Assembly (NCBI GenBank): GCA_037903355.1
Contig: JBAJFE010000014.1
Location: 1,736,001-1,800,000, forward strand
Source of the DNA: Trichuris trichiura
Lineage: Eukaryota > Nematoda > Enoplea > Trichinellida > Trichuridae
Direction: 5' to 3'
Length of the DNA stretch: 64,000 nt
Shown here: positions 21,829-34,950 of the stretch, one piece after another
Layout: each line of letters opens with the position of its first letter
Position numbering within the stretch: position 1 is the stretch's first letter
Position numbers and translations under genes: made by a program
Notes under the pieces: model-generated
What the model was told of the DNA's origin: nothing
The model's database searches: none
What the model saw: the letters and a program-made list of their open reading frames with translations, nothing else

Positions 21829-24800
21829 TGCTCCTACAACGACAACTTAACATTGAACAACTTTAATGGATTCTGTACGCCAGATTTAGTTTTAAAAAAC
21901 GTTCAGCAAATTCCTTATTTAAGTCTAAATTTTTCTTCAAGCGACTTGACGAAAACTGCAAATGTAGAACATGAGCACTTGTTACCGACTTAGTGATCAC
22001 GAGTTTTTAAAATAATTACAATGACAACGTGGCACCTGCCTTAATGGCACAGCAGCACACCTAATTGCTGTAACTATCAATAACTGACCAAACAAGCATG
22101 ATGTCAAGTCAGCGATAAAACAAATATCTAAACTATAAACTGACTTGGTTAACATGGGGACCCCTGGTCGTTTTATGTAGTATTTCTCAAGCTTTTTGGG
22201 CCAACACAACCTGGCGAGCCCCGTCGTCGTTTGACCATTGCCTTTTAACCGCTGGAGCCCAAATGCTAGTCCGCAGGGTCGGCTAGAAAACCTAAAACGC
22301 TGACTGGAACATGAGTACCTTTTATTTTAATTCACTGTGTTTTTGGTGCCGGCTGACGGTAAACTGACCAGGGGCAAATGTGTACGGTTTAGGGCAACCC
22401 TCGGCCACGCTGGGCCCCTCTTGAAAATCACTACTTTGTTAAAGCAGTAATAAAAAATGCAATGATTCTTCGAAAGTTTCGAATGGGACTTAAAAATAGG
22501 CGCAAAAAAAGTGCAGTGAAATAGTTTGCGACATCTTATCAGCTGAGAAAAGTTTTCATCAGAAACATTGACACATGTGCAGACATACTCTACACAAAAG
22601 GCAATTCGTGTAAGCAATAACGATTGCGTTCCAATGTTCGTACGACCGGCAGAAACTAACGAAAGGGTCGGTCTACAATTTACCTGGGACTTATAGAAAA
22701 AAAATTTGACATGAAATTGGAAAGATTAAATATTATTAATTTTCGCTAAGATGATGAATTATAACGGATAAAGATTACGTTCTTACGTCCACTGCCGAAG
22801 CAACATGCTGTCCTGACTTAGCTTTAAACGAAGTTCACAATATCTTGTCAAATATGCCAAGGTATACCCTCAGAATGAGGTACACTTGTCTTAATAGAGC
22901 TTTCAGTAAATATTGGACCATTAGCAGAGGCTTTATTCATCAGAGGGTATTTCAGTTTCAAGAAAACATCGCCCTTGTACTCAGTCACGCCGCAAAATAT
23001 TTTTTTCTAACGCAGTAGTAGAAACGGAATCAAGCAATTCATACCGTCATCGTAGTAAGAAAAACTTAAAACTGAGCAATTTTTAGGGCCATAAAAATAA
23101 ACTGATATCAAAGACAACCTTCCAAGGCTACGCAAGTGATCAAGTTAACAATACGTTTTAACTTTTTGCTAAAAGTATGAGCATGCCTAGTAACATTTTA
23201 GAATGCAACAGCGAATTATAAGGTTCTTAGGCGTTAAGTTAGTTATTTGCCCGTAATAAGCAAGCTCAAACAGTCACGTATGTTAAAAGGCATGATAAAG
23301 TTGCTGCTCCTAATTTAATTTACATACACAAAAAGAATAGCCGAATTATTTAAAAGAGAAAAATATAAAGGTTATTTACCAATTCACTACAGATGTTGCG
23401 TCGGCTGAAAGTAATATCGATGTGCAGGGTATTGCCCAAGACAAACATTCATTACTTTCATTTGGACGTGAACACCCATATTTAATCTCGCAGCGGAAAC
23501 TATGTGAAAGGCAGCGCACATACGCTTTGGAACCATCTTACTCGCTAAATAACTGATCACTGAGGTGTAATTACGGACCATCAATTTCTGAAATCAACTT
23601 TCGTTCACCCTTTGGCCATTGCGTTATGCAAACATAATCAGCGTTCCGGAAATTGCAAAGAATTCTAAATATACAAATATTAGTTTAATATTAAAAAACG
23701 CTATTAAAATAATCAGAATCATTCCAAAGCAGATCTTGCCCGTTTCTGGAACGCGTAATTAGCTTTTATTCGTTAGGTAGTTCATAATTCTAACAAATTA
23801 TGGAAGTATTCTCTTTCCAAATCAGTATTAATTGCTCATGCATAGACTTTCTCAACGCATTCCTAGGTTACGATTATGAGCTAGCTTTATTAATGCTGCC
23901 AGGACCTATAGTCGTCTCATGCATGTACGACATAAGCTCCACACTCAGTAATACCACAAAATGTTGGTTTAACGCTTAGGAGAGCTTAGCCAAATTCTAA
24001 TGATCAAAAACCGATTTTCAGGCAACACAAATTATCGTACTACAAGACACAGGCAGAGGCCGCTATCTTCGACAACGTTACGGAAACCAGTTTCAAAGCA
24101 GAGTTACACCATTTTCAAGTCACAGCAGCAACGGAGATCTTCCCAACTGTTTCGAGCCTAATATGGCTTTAACTGTTATGTCAGCTGGATGGTACGAAAC
24201 AAATACGCGGTCAACTAATTGAACACTAAATACGCGTGATAAGAGTATATATGGGCGCTTTGCCGCCAAACGTCATTACTTTTCAGTCTGACGCCGCTTT
24301 GATTTCTGGTGTCACGCGTGTACGAAGATAGGCAGTTGAAGTTTAACCACTACTCTAGAAGCAGAACAACTACACAGCTTAACGAGATGCCGCGTGAACC
24401 CGGAATTCCAGACCTAACAAGAAAAGAAACCCTATAACTCTCAGCCAACGATCAGGCAAGTTCTCAGGAGGCGGTTATTTTAATACAGTACTAGTGATAA
24501 TCAAGTTATTTTTCTCCGTAAGAGGGCAACTAAAGCATCTCGTAAAATTTGCAAAATTCTTAGGTTTTTTGCACGTAAGAACTTAATTGAACTGAGAATA
24601 AGTCGGTGTAGTTCTTCAAGGACCGTATCGGTAGCAAACGTAAAAATGTCAAATTCATTTGCTGGTGATTCAAACTTGCTTCACAGCTAAAACTTATTAA
24701 CAGACATTGGAAATGCCATCATTTCGCAGCGAGTGAATCATTATGCCGAATAAACTGTCTAACTGCTTAAACGTTTAACGTAGAATAAATTGCCATAAAT

Positions 24801-26626
24801 AAATTCTGTACAGTTTCCTGCGCTTTCAATAAAAAAAATCTACTTGTAATGTCTTCATTCATTCACTATTTTGCCTGCTCGTTATATTTTACAGCGGCTT
24901 TAGCATATACCCAACTTCAGTAACTGCGTCAGTGTATCTGTTCTCTTCGCGTGTCTTCACTCAACTTTTCTTGGGTAATAACGATCCTGTCTTTAATAAC
25001 AGTTTGATATTAATTCAATTTCAGTTTTTTCAGGCATACTAAGTCTCATGTGAACCTGCACGTTTCATGCTGCTGTCCTTCTTTTGATAAACGACGTTTA
25101 ACAGATTTTGTGAAGTTCTGAGTACAAGGAACTTCGCTTACTGTGAAAGTAAGCTCCTGTTGCGGACAATGATGACCACTACATTTCGCGGCTTAACGCT
25201 GAATGCCCCATGTAGTAAAAAATGGTTTACCTTCCTTGGATGTCTGAGTCACGCACAGGAATAATGTTCTAATGATGCTAAGGTGTATAGCTGTTCAGAG
25301 TCACTGGTTTTAAATGTGCGTTATCTGTTACGCAGGATTTAAAATCAAGTTTAGCTAGTGAAAATGGTATCTTCTTTTCTATTCTTTATCTTGGGCAATC
25401 AACTGTTTCCACTTTCCAGCCATATAAACGTTTGACAAATACACTACTGTACACGCGCAGTTATGGGCAATGGTCCCGTTAAAAACCTGATTTTAAACGA
25501 ATAAAATATGAACTGATACCGAGGCTGTGTCGAATTGGTGGGGCAGAAAAACAGAGTGAAGGATAACGTTGAGTACGTCATACTAATGATTTTGGTGGAA
25601 ATACAAATTTTCAGAATGCCGTCTCAGCAGATAACGCAATAGCACCTATCGCTGAGTTTATCGTTCCGATTAAATTGCTTTTACTGAGCTCGAACACTGC
25701 CATGGGCAACTATAGGACATGACTGCCGTAGAGAGGACAGCTACAGTACTTACTAATAATAAAGGAAGTGTAGAGGAGCTAATAAATAACATGCACTGCA
25801 ACGAAGTAGTGCAGTTGTTACAACGGTAACGAAAGTATAGCCTTTTAATGCAGGCAATTTTTTATTGCCCATTCCGTTGGCCTTCCAGTGCCATTTTACA
25901 TCACTGTCCTTGAGCTCCTAGACAAAAACTTTGATCACGTGATTTTTTGTCGCCTTTGGCATGATCTTTCTTTTGTTTATTCTTCCGTTAGGTTTAGCCT
26001 CATGCTTAAATTTTTTCGTACTTTATAACAGTGTACGTTAATTTCTTTGAAGAAATGTACACGTTACAACTGTTTCGCAGATTACGGTTTAACATGACGT
26101 CAGTCAGGTTACGCCATAATTAGGATATGTAGGTCGGTCACGCTTGTCTTTCGACGTGTGGCCGCCGGCCAGATGTGTATTTTACCTTATGCAGTCGCGG
26201 TAAAAGGTGTTGGCGTTTTGCCCTGACAGTATGCGACTATCGAAAAGGTCTTCTCTGAGTGCGCCTATAAAAAAGGCCAACGCCAGGATTATGAACTAGT
26301 CCTTCACATAGTAGCTCGCCAAGATGTTGTTCATTCTGGAGCTAATTTCTTTGCTTTGCCTTGGGAACTTTGATTAGTCACGCATCTGCGAACTCTTGTG
26401 CCCAATTAGAGGTTTTAGCATTCTTACCAAGTAATCGCACGGATATGATAACATTTCACCCGCTGAACATTACAGATCTCAATGGTATTCCATCCTAACG
26501 CATTTTCTCAATAGGCAGCGTAACTCTGGCAATATGCATTGACGGTGAAGCGTAGCTGTTTGATAATGTTCATCCATTTGTCTATCCTGTGCTCAGAGTT
26601 GGCTGTTGCATTTATTCATTGAATCT
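21829..26626. other. AT-rich gene-poor region
   Basis: About 4.8 kb beyond the QDPR start. I found no coding exon, RNA gene or clear element. Short open frames lack domains. The first few hundred bases may hold the promoter of the QDPR cluster. Confidence 0.45.
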
Positions 26627-26824
26627 TTAAACTACGGAGTTCTCTGCTTCTCCTATGTAGGAGGCTGAGCAGTTATATCTAACTCTGTAGACAACTCTGA
26701 TAACTTTACTAGTCAGGAATTTGACTTTGTTATTTCCGAGGAATGACTTTAGGTATGAGGTATTTGTTAGGCATAGCTTAAAATTGTAAATACCTCCCCG
26801 TTCTTTAATTTTCTCCTTTACCAT
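26627..26824 (-). pseudogene. Penelope-like element fragment (GIY-YIG endonuclease start)
   Basis: The minus-strand frame ends in RVVYRVRYNCSASYIGEAEN, which matches the start of the Penelope GIY-YIG endonuclease: a VVY-type strand, a cysteine, then YIGE. The frame is soon interrupted by stops. It lies close to the plus-strand Penelope remnant at 27010 and has opposite orientation, so it comes from a different insertion or a rearranged copy. Confidence 0.6.
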
Positions 26825-27009
26825 TATGTAACAGGGAAAGATACTGCATTTTGTTGAGATTGACTGTACTTCTCTCCTTTTGTTTTTAATCTATAATCTA
26901 CGGTGAAATCGCTTAGTCTTTAGGGTAACGGTTTTCTATGAATGCTATTATACTCTTTGACTTCCACATCTTTTCGTCCGTGTCGGAAAAATCAGCTTAT
27001 AATTTTAAA

Positions 27010-29090
27010 AAAGCCTATTGCGCTGGAAATTAGTGTCTACTCCCGTATTTCTAAGGAATCTACGAGTGAGCTGGGAAGAAGCCTTCAATTCGTCTTTACA
27101 GATTGCTCTCTACAAACTGCATTGTTTACTTTCGAGAATAATCCAGCGTCTAAAGTATCCTTTTGAATACAAATGCCTTCAGAGAGATGGTCTTCTCAGC
27201 ATACATAAACAGAATGTACCAATGCGGCCAATTATTTCATTAATCAATAGCATCGCATCAAAAGTTTGCTCATAGTTTAAAAATATCATGAAACAATCAA
27301 CAAGAAAACAAAACTCCGGAACCAGAAACAGTGTAACACTCAGTGAAAAAGTTAAACAGTTTTAAATTCATCTTAGTGAAGCCCTAGAGGGCTGTGACGT
27401 TAAGGGCCTTTTTCTATTAGTATCCTGATTAAAGAAATCCTAAAGCTTCTACAAAAATTCCTCATCACTAATGAAATTTTACTGAACAGGACAAAACGGT
27501 ATCCCTGCTGCATCACAAGGCTACCAAATTTCTCTATGGCAGGAGAATGTCTTCCAGTTTTGAGGAGGGCATTTCAAAATAACAGTGAACCAATGGAGGG
27601 TTATCTATCCCCACTACTAGCAGAAAGATTTACGGAAAGTCTATAAAAGAAATTTTCTCCAACGCATGTCTCATTTTCACTCCATGTTTCCTTGAACGAT
27701 AATAGGATGATTTTTTGCTATAATTGAAAACTGAAAGATACTGTTCTTCCTCAACTTTCTGAACAAATTATGCCTTCACGTGTACAATTTACAATGCAGA
27801 AAGAAGAAAATGATAGCCTTCTGTTTTTGGCTGCCGAATGCTTAAAAGCTATAAAGGCCCAAAGGCAGCAATGGTGTACAGGCAGTCGACCTATTCGGAA
27901 GGATACTTAAACCTTTTACCGCGTCGCCAAGGCTCTGTTTTTTGTAAAGTGATACTAAACCTGGCTTACAGAGTAATTTAGATTTATGCCAAAGAGTTTT
28001 TGAGCAAAAAGTTCCAACACATTCAGAACATATAGTAAGGAAAAAGGCGACTCGTAGGGACTAATCAAGTCCACCATAGAATGTAGGTTGAGGAAACAAA
28101 GGAGAACAGCCAACCCTGAAGAAATGCAGTTTGTCCTTCTTAGGGAGTTAAAGGATTAGGAAAAGCTTTACATTTTACTAGCGGTTAACTTCATATGGGG
28201 AAGACAGTCGAAGAGGTTACTCTCGCAAGAACGTCTGCCAAATAGACTGCACACCGCTCTGGAGATTTGTCAATGTTTCATGGACACACTGTAGCAAGGG
28301 ATTCCTGGTATTTTATATCATAACATGCTCGAGGTCACCTAGCTTTTCTCGCTACCTCGATGCGACACTGTTCCATAGCCCAAAACAACAGCTGACACGC
28401 GTAGTACAGATTAATATAGAATCTCAGTTTGAGGTCATGACCAAAGATAACAGCTGCGAGACACGTAGTACTGGATGGTTGCGTGAGCTTGAAATAAATA
28501 AACGCCTACTGTTCAAAGGATAGAATAAGGATATTCTTCACAGATGGCCAATACCAAAATCCTTTCCTTAGAAACAGTTGAAGTCTCAGCAGACGAAGTT
28601 CTTGGAGTTATCTATGAGGTTAAATACAGTTACTTAACCTCGTACATAGGAAAGAAACTGGAAGCCCATTTGTTCAAATTCAAAGAAAATGCGCGGCAGC
28701 TAACAGCCTCCAAAAAACGCCAGTGCTAAAATAGAGAATTAATATACAAATTACAAAGGAAGGCCAGCAAAGTAGAATGCTGAAACGGCGATCAGCAAAG
28801 CGCACAAAACCTTAGCATTTGCAGAACGCGCTTCCCACTGCTGCAACCAAATGCTATGCATGGTGCTATGCAAAATAGCCTCGCTTCTTTCTTAGAAAAT
28901 TCAACGAAGTACTTTACGCGCGATACAGTCACAAGGTTAACCGTGATAAAGGCGTTGACGTTAACGACAGCCAGACAAGTTTTATCTACCAATTTGCATG
29001 TTGCTCATTCAAATTCCAACCACACTATGAAAATATTAAACCCTTTGAAGAACAATATCGACGACAACCGACTTGAAGCAAAACCAGAAT
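27010..29090 (+). pseudogene. Degenerate Penelope-like retroelement (reverse transcriptase plus GIY-YIG)
   Basis: Parts of one element lie in order on the plus strand, broken by stops and frameshifts. GLLSIHKQNVPMRPIISLIN (about 27190-27250) is the first reverse-transcriptase motif. EPMEGYLSPLLAERFTESL (about 27590-27640) corresponds to the MGSPLSP motif. VQFTMQKEENDSLLFLAAE (about 27785-27840) and MVYRQSTYSEGYLN (about 27870-27910) follow. Then comes the GIY-YIG start GVIYEVKYSYLTSYIGK (about 28604-28655). HVAHSNSNHTM near 29000 may be the endonuclease tail. The YVDD-type catalytic motif is not readable. The copy is dead and not recent. Confidence 0.75.
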
Positions 29091-29453
29091 AAGTTCTGCA
29101 GCGAGATTCCAATCTAAAATTCCTCAACCATAAAAATCTTTCCTATAACCGTATCTGAATTCAGTTTACGGTCAAATGTACGAATGTTCACTTTTCCCTG
29201 ATGAAAAGGTACGCATGCTCTGAAAGCTTTGGGTACTCATTCGGTGAATACGAATAAAGCTTTTGAACTTTTAAACAGGCTAAGCTCCTACAAAGAAGAA
29301 TTGCTTATAACTGCCAGTGGAAAGGCTTCGCTGCAGTTCGCCACGCTGGCTGGAAAGAGCTAACTGGTAAGGTGCATTGCTGCAAGCTTCCAAGCGAAGC
29401 TGTGGATTAATATTAGTAATATCAGTCGTGTTTCAATGTCTTTATTACGGTAG
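29091..29453. other. Intergenic, no gene seen
   Basis: Region between the Penelope remnant and the hairpin at 29454. CTTTATTACGG just before the hairpin resembles the outer end of its relatives. Confidence 0.4.
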
Positions 29454-29620
29454 CAGTGTCCCGTTAAATGAAAAACCACCTCCGGAGCTTTCAGGTCTTT
29501 CGCGACCCGTCTTCAGCGGTTAGATTATGTGTAGTATGTCTACACATAATCTAACCGCTGAAGACGGGTCGCGAAAGACCCGAAAGCTTCAGAGGTGGTT
29601 TTTCATTTAACGGGACACTG
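29454..29620. mobile_element. Near-perfect 167-bp hairpin element
   Basis: Arms of 81 nt (29454-29534 and 29540-29620) are almost exact inverted copies around a 5-nt loop. They begin CAGTGTCCCGTTAAATG and contain TCCGGAGCTTTC and CGACCCGTCTTCAGCGG. If transcribed, the RNA would form a long duplex. Belongs to the family also seen at 20212, 35728, 37397 and 63018. Confidence 0.85.
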
Positions 29621-32021
29621 TTAACGGGACATTTAACAAGATTTGTTCTGTAATTTCTCTAACAATTTGCTCATCCATCCGTTGGTAGGGCATTTTGAAG
29701 TTTACTTACAGATACACCCAACAGGCAAAACCCGTGAATCTGAAGATCTACTATGAAACTATTCAAGCCTGTTAAAAGACATCCTGTTTTTCGAGACACT
29801 GCTACCGTAATAAAGACATTGAAATGTGAAAACATACAGTCCCTTACTAAAACATCACATTTTCAATATCAGTCGTGTAGCAAAGTTAGCAGGGCAACAA
29901 ATTGTGAAAAGCAAATAGAACTGATAAAGCAGGTATATCGATAGAAAATAGCCTACTGGAAAGTTTACCATTTTCCTACATGTTTTATTATTAGTTCATG
30001 CAAAATAGTTTGTAGATCTTCTCGTAAAAGTTTTAGAAAACATGAAGCGCAATCCCGTTACGAAGAACCCCGTGTTCAAGCTCGTGTAAAAGGCAGTAAT
30101 GACTGTTCAGTCAATTTGATGCTGCTAAGCCAATCAAATCATGCATCGTCTTAAGTGAATAACTTCCGTCAAGCTTTGTTTACCAATCTGGGCAGGCTTC
30201 ACTTTACCATATTTCATCTGTCGCTCACTGTCCTTATTAGTAGACTAATTTGTGACGAAGCATTCGCTTGTTTGTATGAAAACCTGGAAGCTTTCAGGAG
30301 CCAACAGTTCCTGTCATCAGCGGTTTCTGTAAGAATCAAGAAATTGCGTGTACGAACAGAGAAGAAAACTAGTACTACGTGACGGATTGGTCTAAAATGA
30401 AACCCTACACGCCCATTAAACAGATTCTATATCTCGTCATGGCAAATTTTAAAAATTAATTTGCATATTCAATTTGCTAGCTTTAAACTGGGTCACGCAC
30501 ACATTTCTGAAGTAATTTTAGTTCCTTACTTTGCTGAGGACTACGCAACTAGCAAATGGCAAATAATAATTTAAGTCAGAAAAAAATGAATGGCACAGTT
30601 TACGCAATGTGACTAGGTAATCGATATAAGTTCTGCTCACATCTCCAAGCATTGTGTGGCGCTATACAAGAGAGATAATATCACAGACGGCGGGTTGTAC
30701 AATGCGTAATCGCTGAGGTCGTCCGCTTTGGCTATTAACAGGCGCCGTTATGGGCAAGGTGTGGCGACATTGGTCGTTCCAAGGTCAACTACCGACGGCG
30801 ATAGTCAGTTGAAGTCAGTGCATTATGAGCACACGACACCGCATCAGAAAGTTGGACAAATACTTCTGGTTGTGGCGTCCAATAAGCTCACCTGAGGTGA
30901 TCATACTTCATTTTTTTCTCATTATATTAGTGCATAGATTAATATTACTGTTTTGTGCACATCGTAAACTAAGGCTTTTGTAATGAAATTATATAGCGAC
31001 TTCAGCCTGCAGAAGATCTTATATTACACTTGACCCCTGATCATGCTCAATTTGTTCTTGTTACAATACCCTTCATCTCCTACGAGATTTTTAAGACATA
31101 GAGTTGAAGGTGCTGCTGCGGCTGTACTTAGCCGGTAGCGTCTTTCCCTTTACTTGATTAAACAAAGTCACCGTGCCAACAAAATAGTTCTCCCGAGCGG
31201 AAGTGAAGGCTACTCGACGTAATACTTTTATTGCTGCTCAGAGGATTAATCCAATCGAAAGCAAAGAGCCTAGATCAAGTACCAGAGGGAAATGGCAGCG
31301 TATGATTAAGATTCCATCTGTCAACCAAGACACGATTAGTGAATGACTGTGACACAATAAATGGTGATTCAAAATCATTGGGACAATTTAAAGAATGCAC
31401 AGTAAGGGTAAACTAGATTGATTTGTGGTAAACATAGAGGCTGACCATTGACAACCATGTCAATCCGCATGCCAGTGATCATCAGTTATGAGGTATTCTT
31501 AAGCAAGAAAGAGGACCAACGTCCATTGGTCAGAGACGTTCACCAGACGTTGACGCCAATGGTGACCACAATTAAGTTGATTGGAAATCAAAATGCCGGG
31601 AGGTCCACTGTGAGGCACACGCTGTCGCCTGATATTGTCGTGGGTTGGCGCTGCTGACTGGTTACGGTATCTTTAAGTCCTACTGTTGCCATACGGAATT
31701 TCCCGCCCCGTCAGGCCAACACAGTTGACCGGACGCCGTCCTTGATCAATTAATTGTCCATTATCCAGCTGAAAGCGATTTAACTGATTAAAATGGGCGC
31801 TCCAATGGCGGCCGTTTGCTGTTTTATGTTAGTTCCCATTGAAGTCGTTTGACAATTGCTCTGATAGTTTTTAATCAAAGGCGGAGCCAAAAGAGACTCA
31901 TGAACTAATTCAGCTAACTCTGCCTGAAACTGCCATTCTGAGCAGTCGCACTGTAGCTGTAAATTGACGAGGCACAGACGGTTCACGTCCAGCAGTAGCG
32001 GAGTGCATTCAGTTCACCAAA
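29621..32021. other. Gene-poor region upstream of the TLX gene
   Basis: Holds a copy of the dispersed repeat (GCTCATCCATCCGTTGGTAG, about 29667-29686) and, at 30290-30430, a decayed hairpin-family fragment similar to 3690-3800. The last kilobase presumably contains regulatory DNA for the homeobox gene. I see no defined element. Confidence 0.45.
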
Positions 32022-32892
32022 ATGAATTCTGCACATGGAGTCGCCAAAAGACGTCAAATCAGCGATCTGAAATTTTCCATAGAAAGCATCCTGGATGGCA
32101 ACAAACAGCAGCAGCAACAGCGGTTAACTGCTACCTTACCCCAGTGGTCGCCTACAGGATATCTGATTCCGGATCAAAAGGTGAATGACTTCAATGAGAA
32201 GTTCTATTTTGGAAAGTTAGGTGCTGGAAATAACAGAGCTTTTCCACCACCAAATGTAGTAGTCAGCAGAGATCGGTTATGCACGTTAAGCAGCTCTTTT
32301 CTCTGCCTGCCAATGCATTTGAACAACGCAAGTGTTCTCACTGTACCTGCATGGGCATCCACAGATGATGGAAAAACCGTTGCGTTTAGCAAACTGCCCA
32401 CAAGTAAGTTCATAGCTGTGCAGAAAATACTGACCGGTTTTTCTGCTCATATTGTGCAAAATAGTTATGCTCACAATCGTTTAAGTCATGGAACGTAGAC
32501 TTGGGCATCCGTTTCAAGCCAGGGCACCTCCAAAGCATAAGAAACCTCGTACTTCGTTCACGAAGACTCAAGTCACTGAATTGGAGCGTAAGTTCTTGGA
32601 TCAGAAATATCTAGCATCCGCTGAGCGGGCATCATTGGCTCAGACATTGAAAATGAGCGATGCTCAAGTTAAGACTTGGTTCCAAAACAGAAGAACAAAA
32701 TGGAGGTATGACGAAACGGATAACTGAACAGATCGCGCATTATAATTAGTAATTTTCTTCCTTAGAAGGCAAACTGCTGAAGACAAAGAGCAAGAAAGGC
32801 AAGACCCGTGCAAGTACATAGAGGAAGCATCATTCCCATTTGGAAAAGCTGAAAGTCTATCCTACTTTGCCAGGCCTGACGTTTGTATTTAA
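32022..32892 (+). CDS. TLX: TLX/Hox11-class homeobox transcription factor
   Basis: Three exons (32022-32403, 32486-32705, 32766-32892) join in frame to 242 residues. Near the N-terminus [11 protein letters not shown] is an Eh1-like repressor motif of the type found in NK-like homeoproteins. Just before the homeodomain [20 protein letters not shown] matches the conserved TLX block [20 protein letters not shown]. The homeodomain spans about residues 145-204. [20 protein letters not shown] and [20 protein letters not shown] are near-identical to TLX proteins, with threonine at homeodomain position 47, a hallmark of the class. The C-terminus is short (about 35 residues). Introns are 82 and 60 nt. 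TLX genes pattern neurons and appendages or spleen in other animals; the role here is unknown. Confidence 0.93.
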
Positions 32893-33629
32893 TGTCACCA
32901 AAGTCGTCGTACCGTGAAGATTTCTTCTTTGTTCAATTTGGTAATTGCTATTCAGCTTTAAAGGCTTAACGTGCAACCTGTTCGTCTAGACGAGGTTATG
33001 CAATAATACGCTGTTACCTTTCGTTCCTCTATGCGCGGCAAAAGAACAATCAAATAGGAACATAACAGCAATAACTGTGGCAGCAGAAAAGCTGTCGAAA
33101 GTTTAGTATAGACTACCAATTCTCTAGAAAAACCATTAGCAGTTTACCAAAGTCGTTCACTGTAGCATTTGAATGAAATTTTGAAAATACAGATATTAGT
33201 TTCATTTACTGAATACAAAACTCGTTGTGACGATTCGGTAATGATGAGTAGCATCGCAGAACTTCATCAAGCGCGTTTTCCAATCTTCATAGAACTTGCA
33301 TGCTTTTATACCTTATGAAATACATTATTATATACTGAGAGCGGTTAAGCAAATTTTGATTCATTGTCAGGCGAAGAAAAAACTTAAAGTTTTAAAAGTT
33401 CATGAACGCCATAGAAGGTTACGATATGTCCGTTTTATTGAACGCCAAAGCACTAAAAGAGCGATCAGAGCTCTAGAGACTTTCAGTTCATATATTCAGC
33501 GTGAGAAGTTGAAAAGGGTAACGACCTTTCCGGAGCATATTAAAAAATCTACGAACAGGGAATAAATAACAAGGCTGCATTTTTTTCTGTCCCGTCTGTC
33601 CACAGCGTTTTTGTACTTGTTTAATTTTT
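32893..33629. other. Intergenic, one unsupported open frame
   Basis: Contains an 89-codon open frame (33296-33565, +) rich in Lys and Arg with no recognised domain. Otherwise nothing seen. Confidence 0.35.
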
Positions 33630-33692
33630 CATGTATTGTTTGAATCTGCTACTTAGGCTGTGTCCAGTTTCTCCTATGTAAGACGGCGTGCA
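33630..33692 (-). pseudogene. Penelope GIY-YIG endonuclease fragment
   Basis: On the minus strand the DNA reads CTPSYIGETGHSLSSRFKQY, a clear match to the conserved YIGETGR..SxR core of Penelope endonucleases. Flanking sequence is not readable as the rest of the element. Confidence 0.65.
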
Positions 33693-34950
33693 CGCTCCTT
33701 ACCGGGTCGCCAGCGCTGCATTCAATGGCTGATGTTTTTATGGTCGCAGTCCGGGTAATTTACTTTTAAAGAGACAACTACTGCTTCCATGGTGTCGTTC
33801 ATTTGCACTGCAGCACTATAAAAGACCGCAAATCGCCCCAGATTTTCTTGCTGGGTTTCATCGTAATGATTGTTTTCAAACGATTGCAACTGTAGACCCA
33901 TACTTCTCATTCTTGTTGGCTTCCGGGACATGTTCAACTATTTTGGAGCAGTTTTACGGCTTTTGTCAGCTTCAATTCCCAACAAGCACCAGACTGCTGC
34001 ATATTTTCAACAGGCAATCAGAATGTCTTTTCATCCTGAAGACCCCGACCTGATATTATCCATGGTCAAATGATCCAAGATAGGAACAATCGCCTATGAG
34101 CGAGCATGGCACTGTGTCATGTAGAAATCGTTTCCTAACTAGTAAGTCACCTGTGAACGAATCTACACACTGACTGACGCCTGTATTTATGCATAACAAT
34201 TCCTTGTACAGTGCAAAAACAAATAAAGCGGTTCCACTCAAATGCACATTGCTTTTTAGCGAATGCACTGGAAAGATTTTTAAAAACTAGAGACCGAAAA
34301 TAGGTTAGCCTATCATGAATGCAGACAATATGCGTACGTAGTAGCCTGTAATGCATGCAAATCTTTCACAGAGTAAACATCCAGAATGACTTATACATGT
34401 TAACACAAATATGGATCGTACAGATTATCATCTGTAGTCGAAAGGATTCTAAGTAATTGTGAAAATGCAATACGTGTAACTATTATTTCGTACTGCCACA
34501 GTATACAAGCATTTTTGAGGGATAAAGCAAGATAGAAGCTAAGATCTTTTCCCGCACAGCTGAAGTAATCTTGCCTGTTTTCGCTTTCAACGTCCAAACA
34601 GCAAATATTTGTACTCGCCTTCGTCAGATGAGTTAAATGCTTTGCATATGTCTGCGCACATTCGAGAGAAAACCAAAGAACCGTAAGAAAGAATTATACT
34701 CATGTTGTACGAAGACTTTTCAAAAAAGCTTCCCAGTGTGTAACAGAAGCGGAGCTCGTTTAATCTTATCTCTGCTATATTTCGGCGTTAACGGAAAGGT
34801 AACGCTATATAGCTCCTTACGTGTGTGGTTCAAGGCACGCTCAAGATAACTGTTTTTTCACAATACGGATAAGCTGGTCGGAACAAACTTGGAAACGAAG
34901 GACGATTATTGGCCCCTTGCAGCAGGTCGACGGAAGCAGCTCTCATCTAA
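33693..34950. other. Intergenic, no gene seen
   Basis: Between a Penelope fragment and the mariner pseudogene. Only short frames without domains. Confidence 0.4.
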
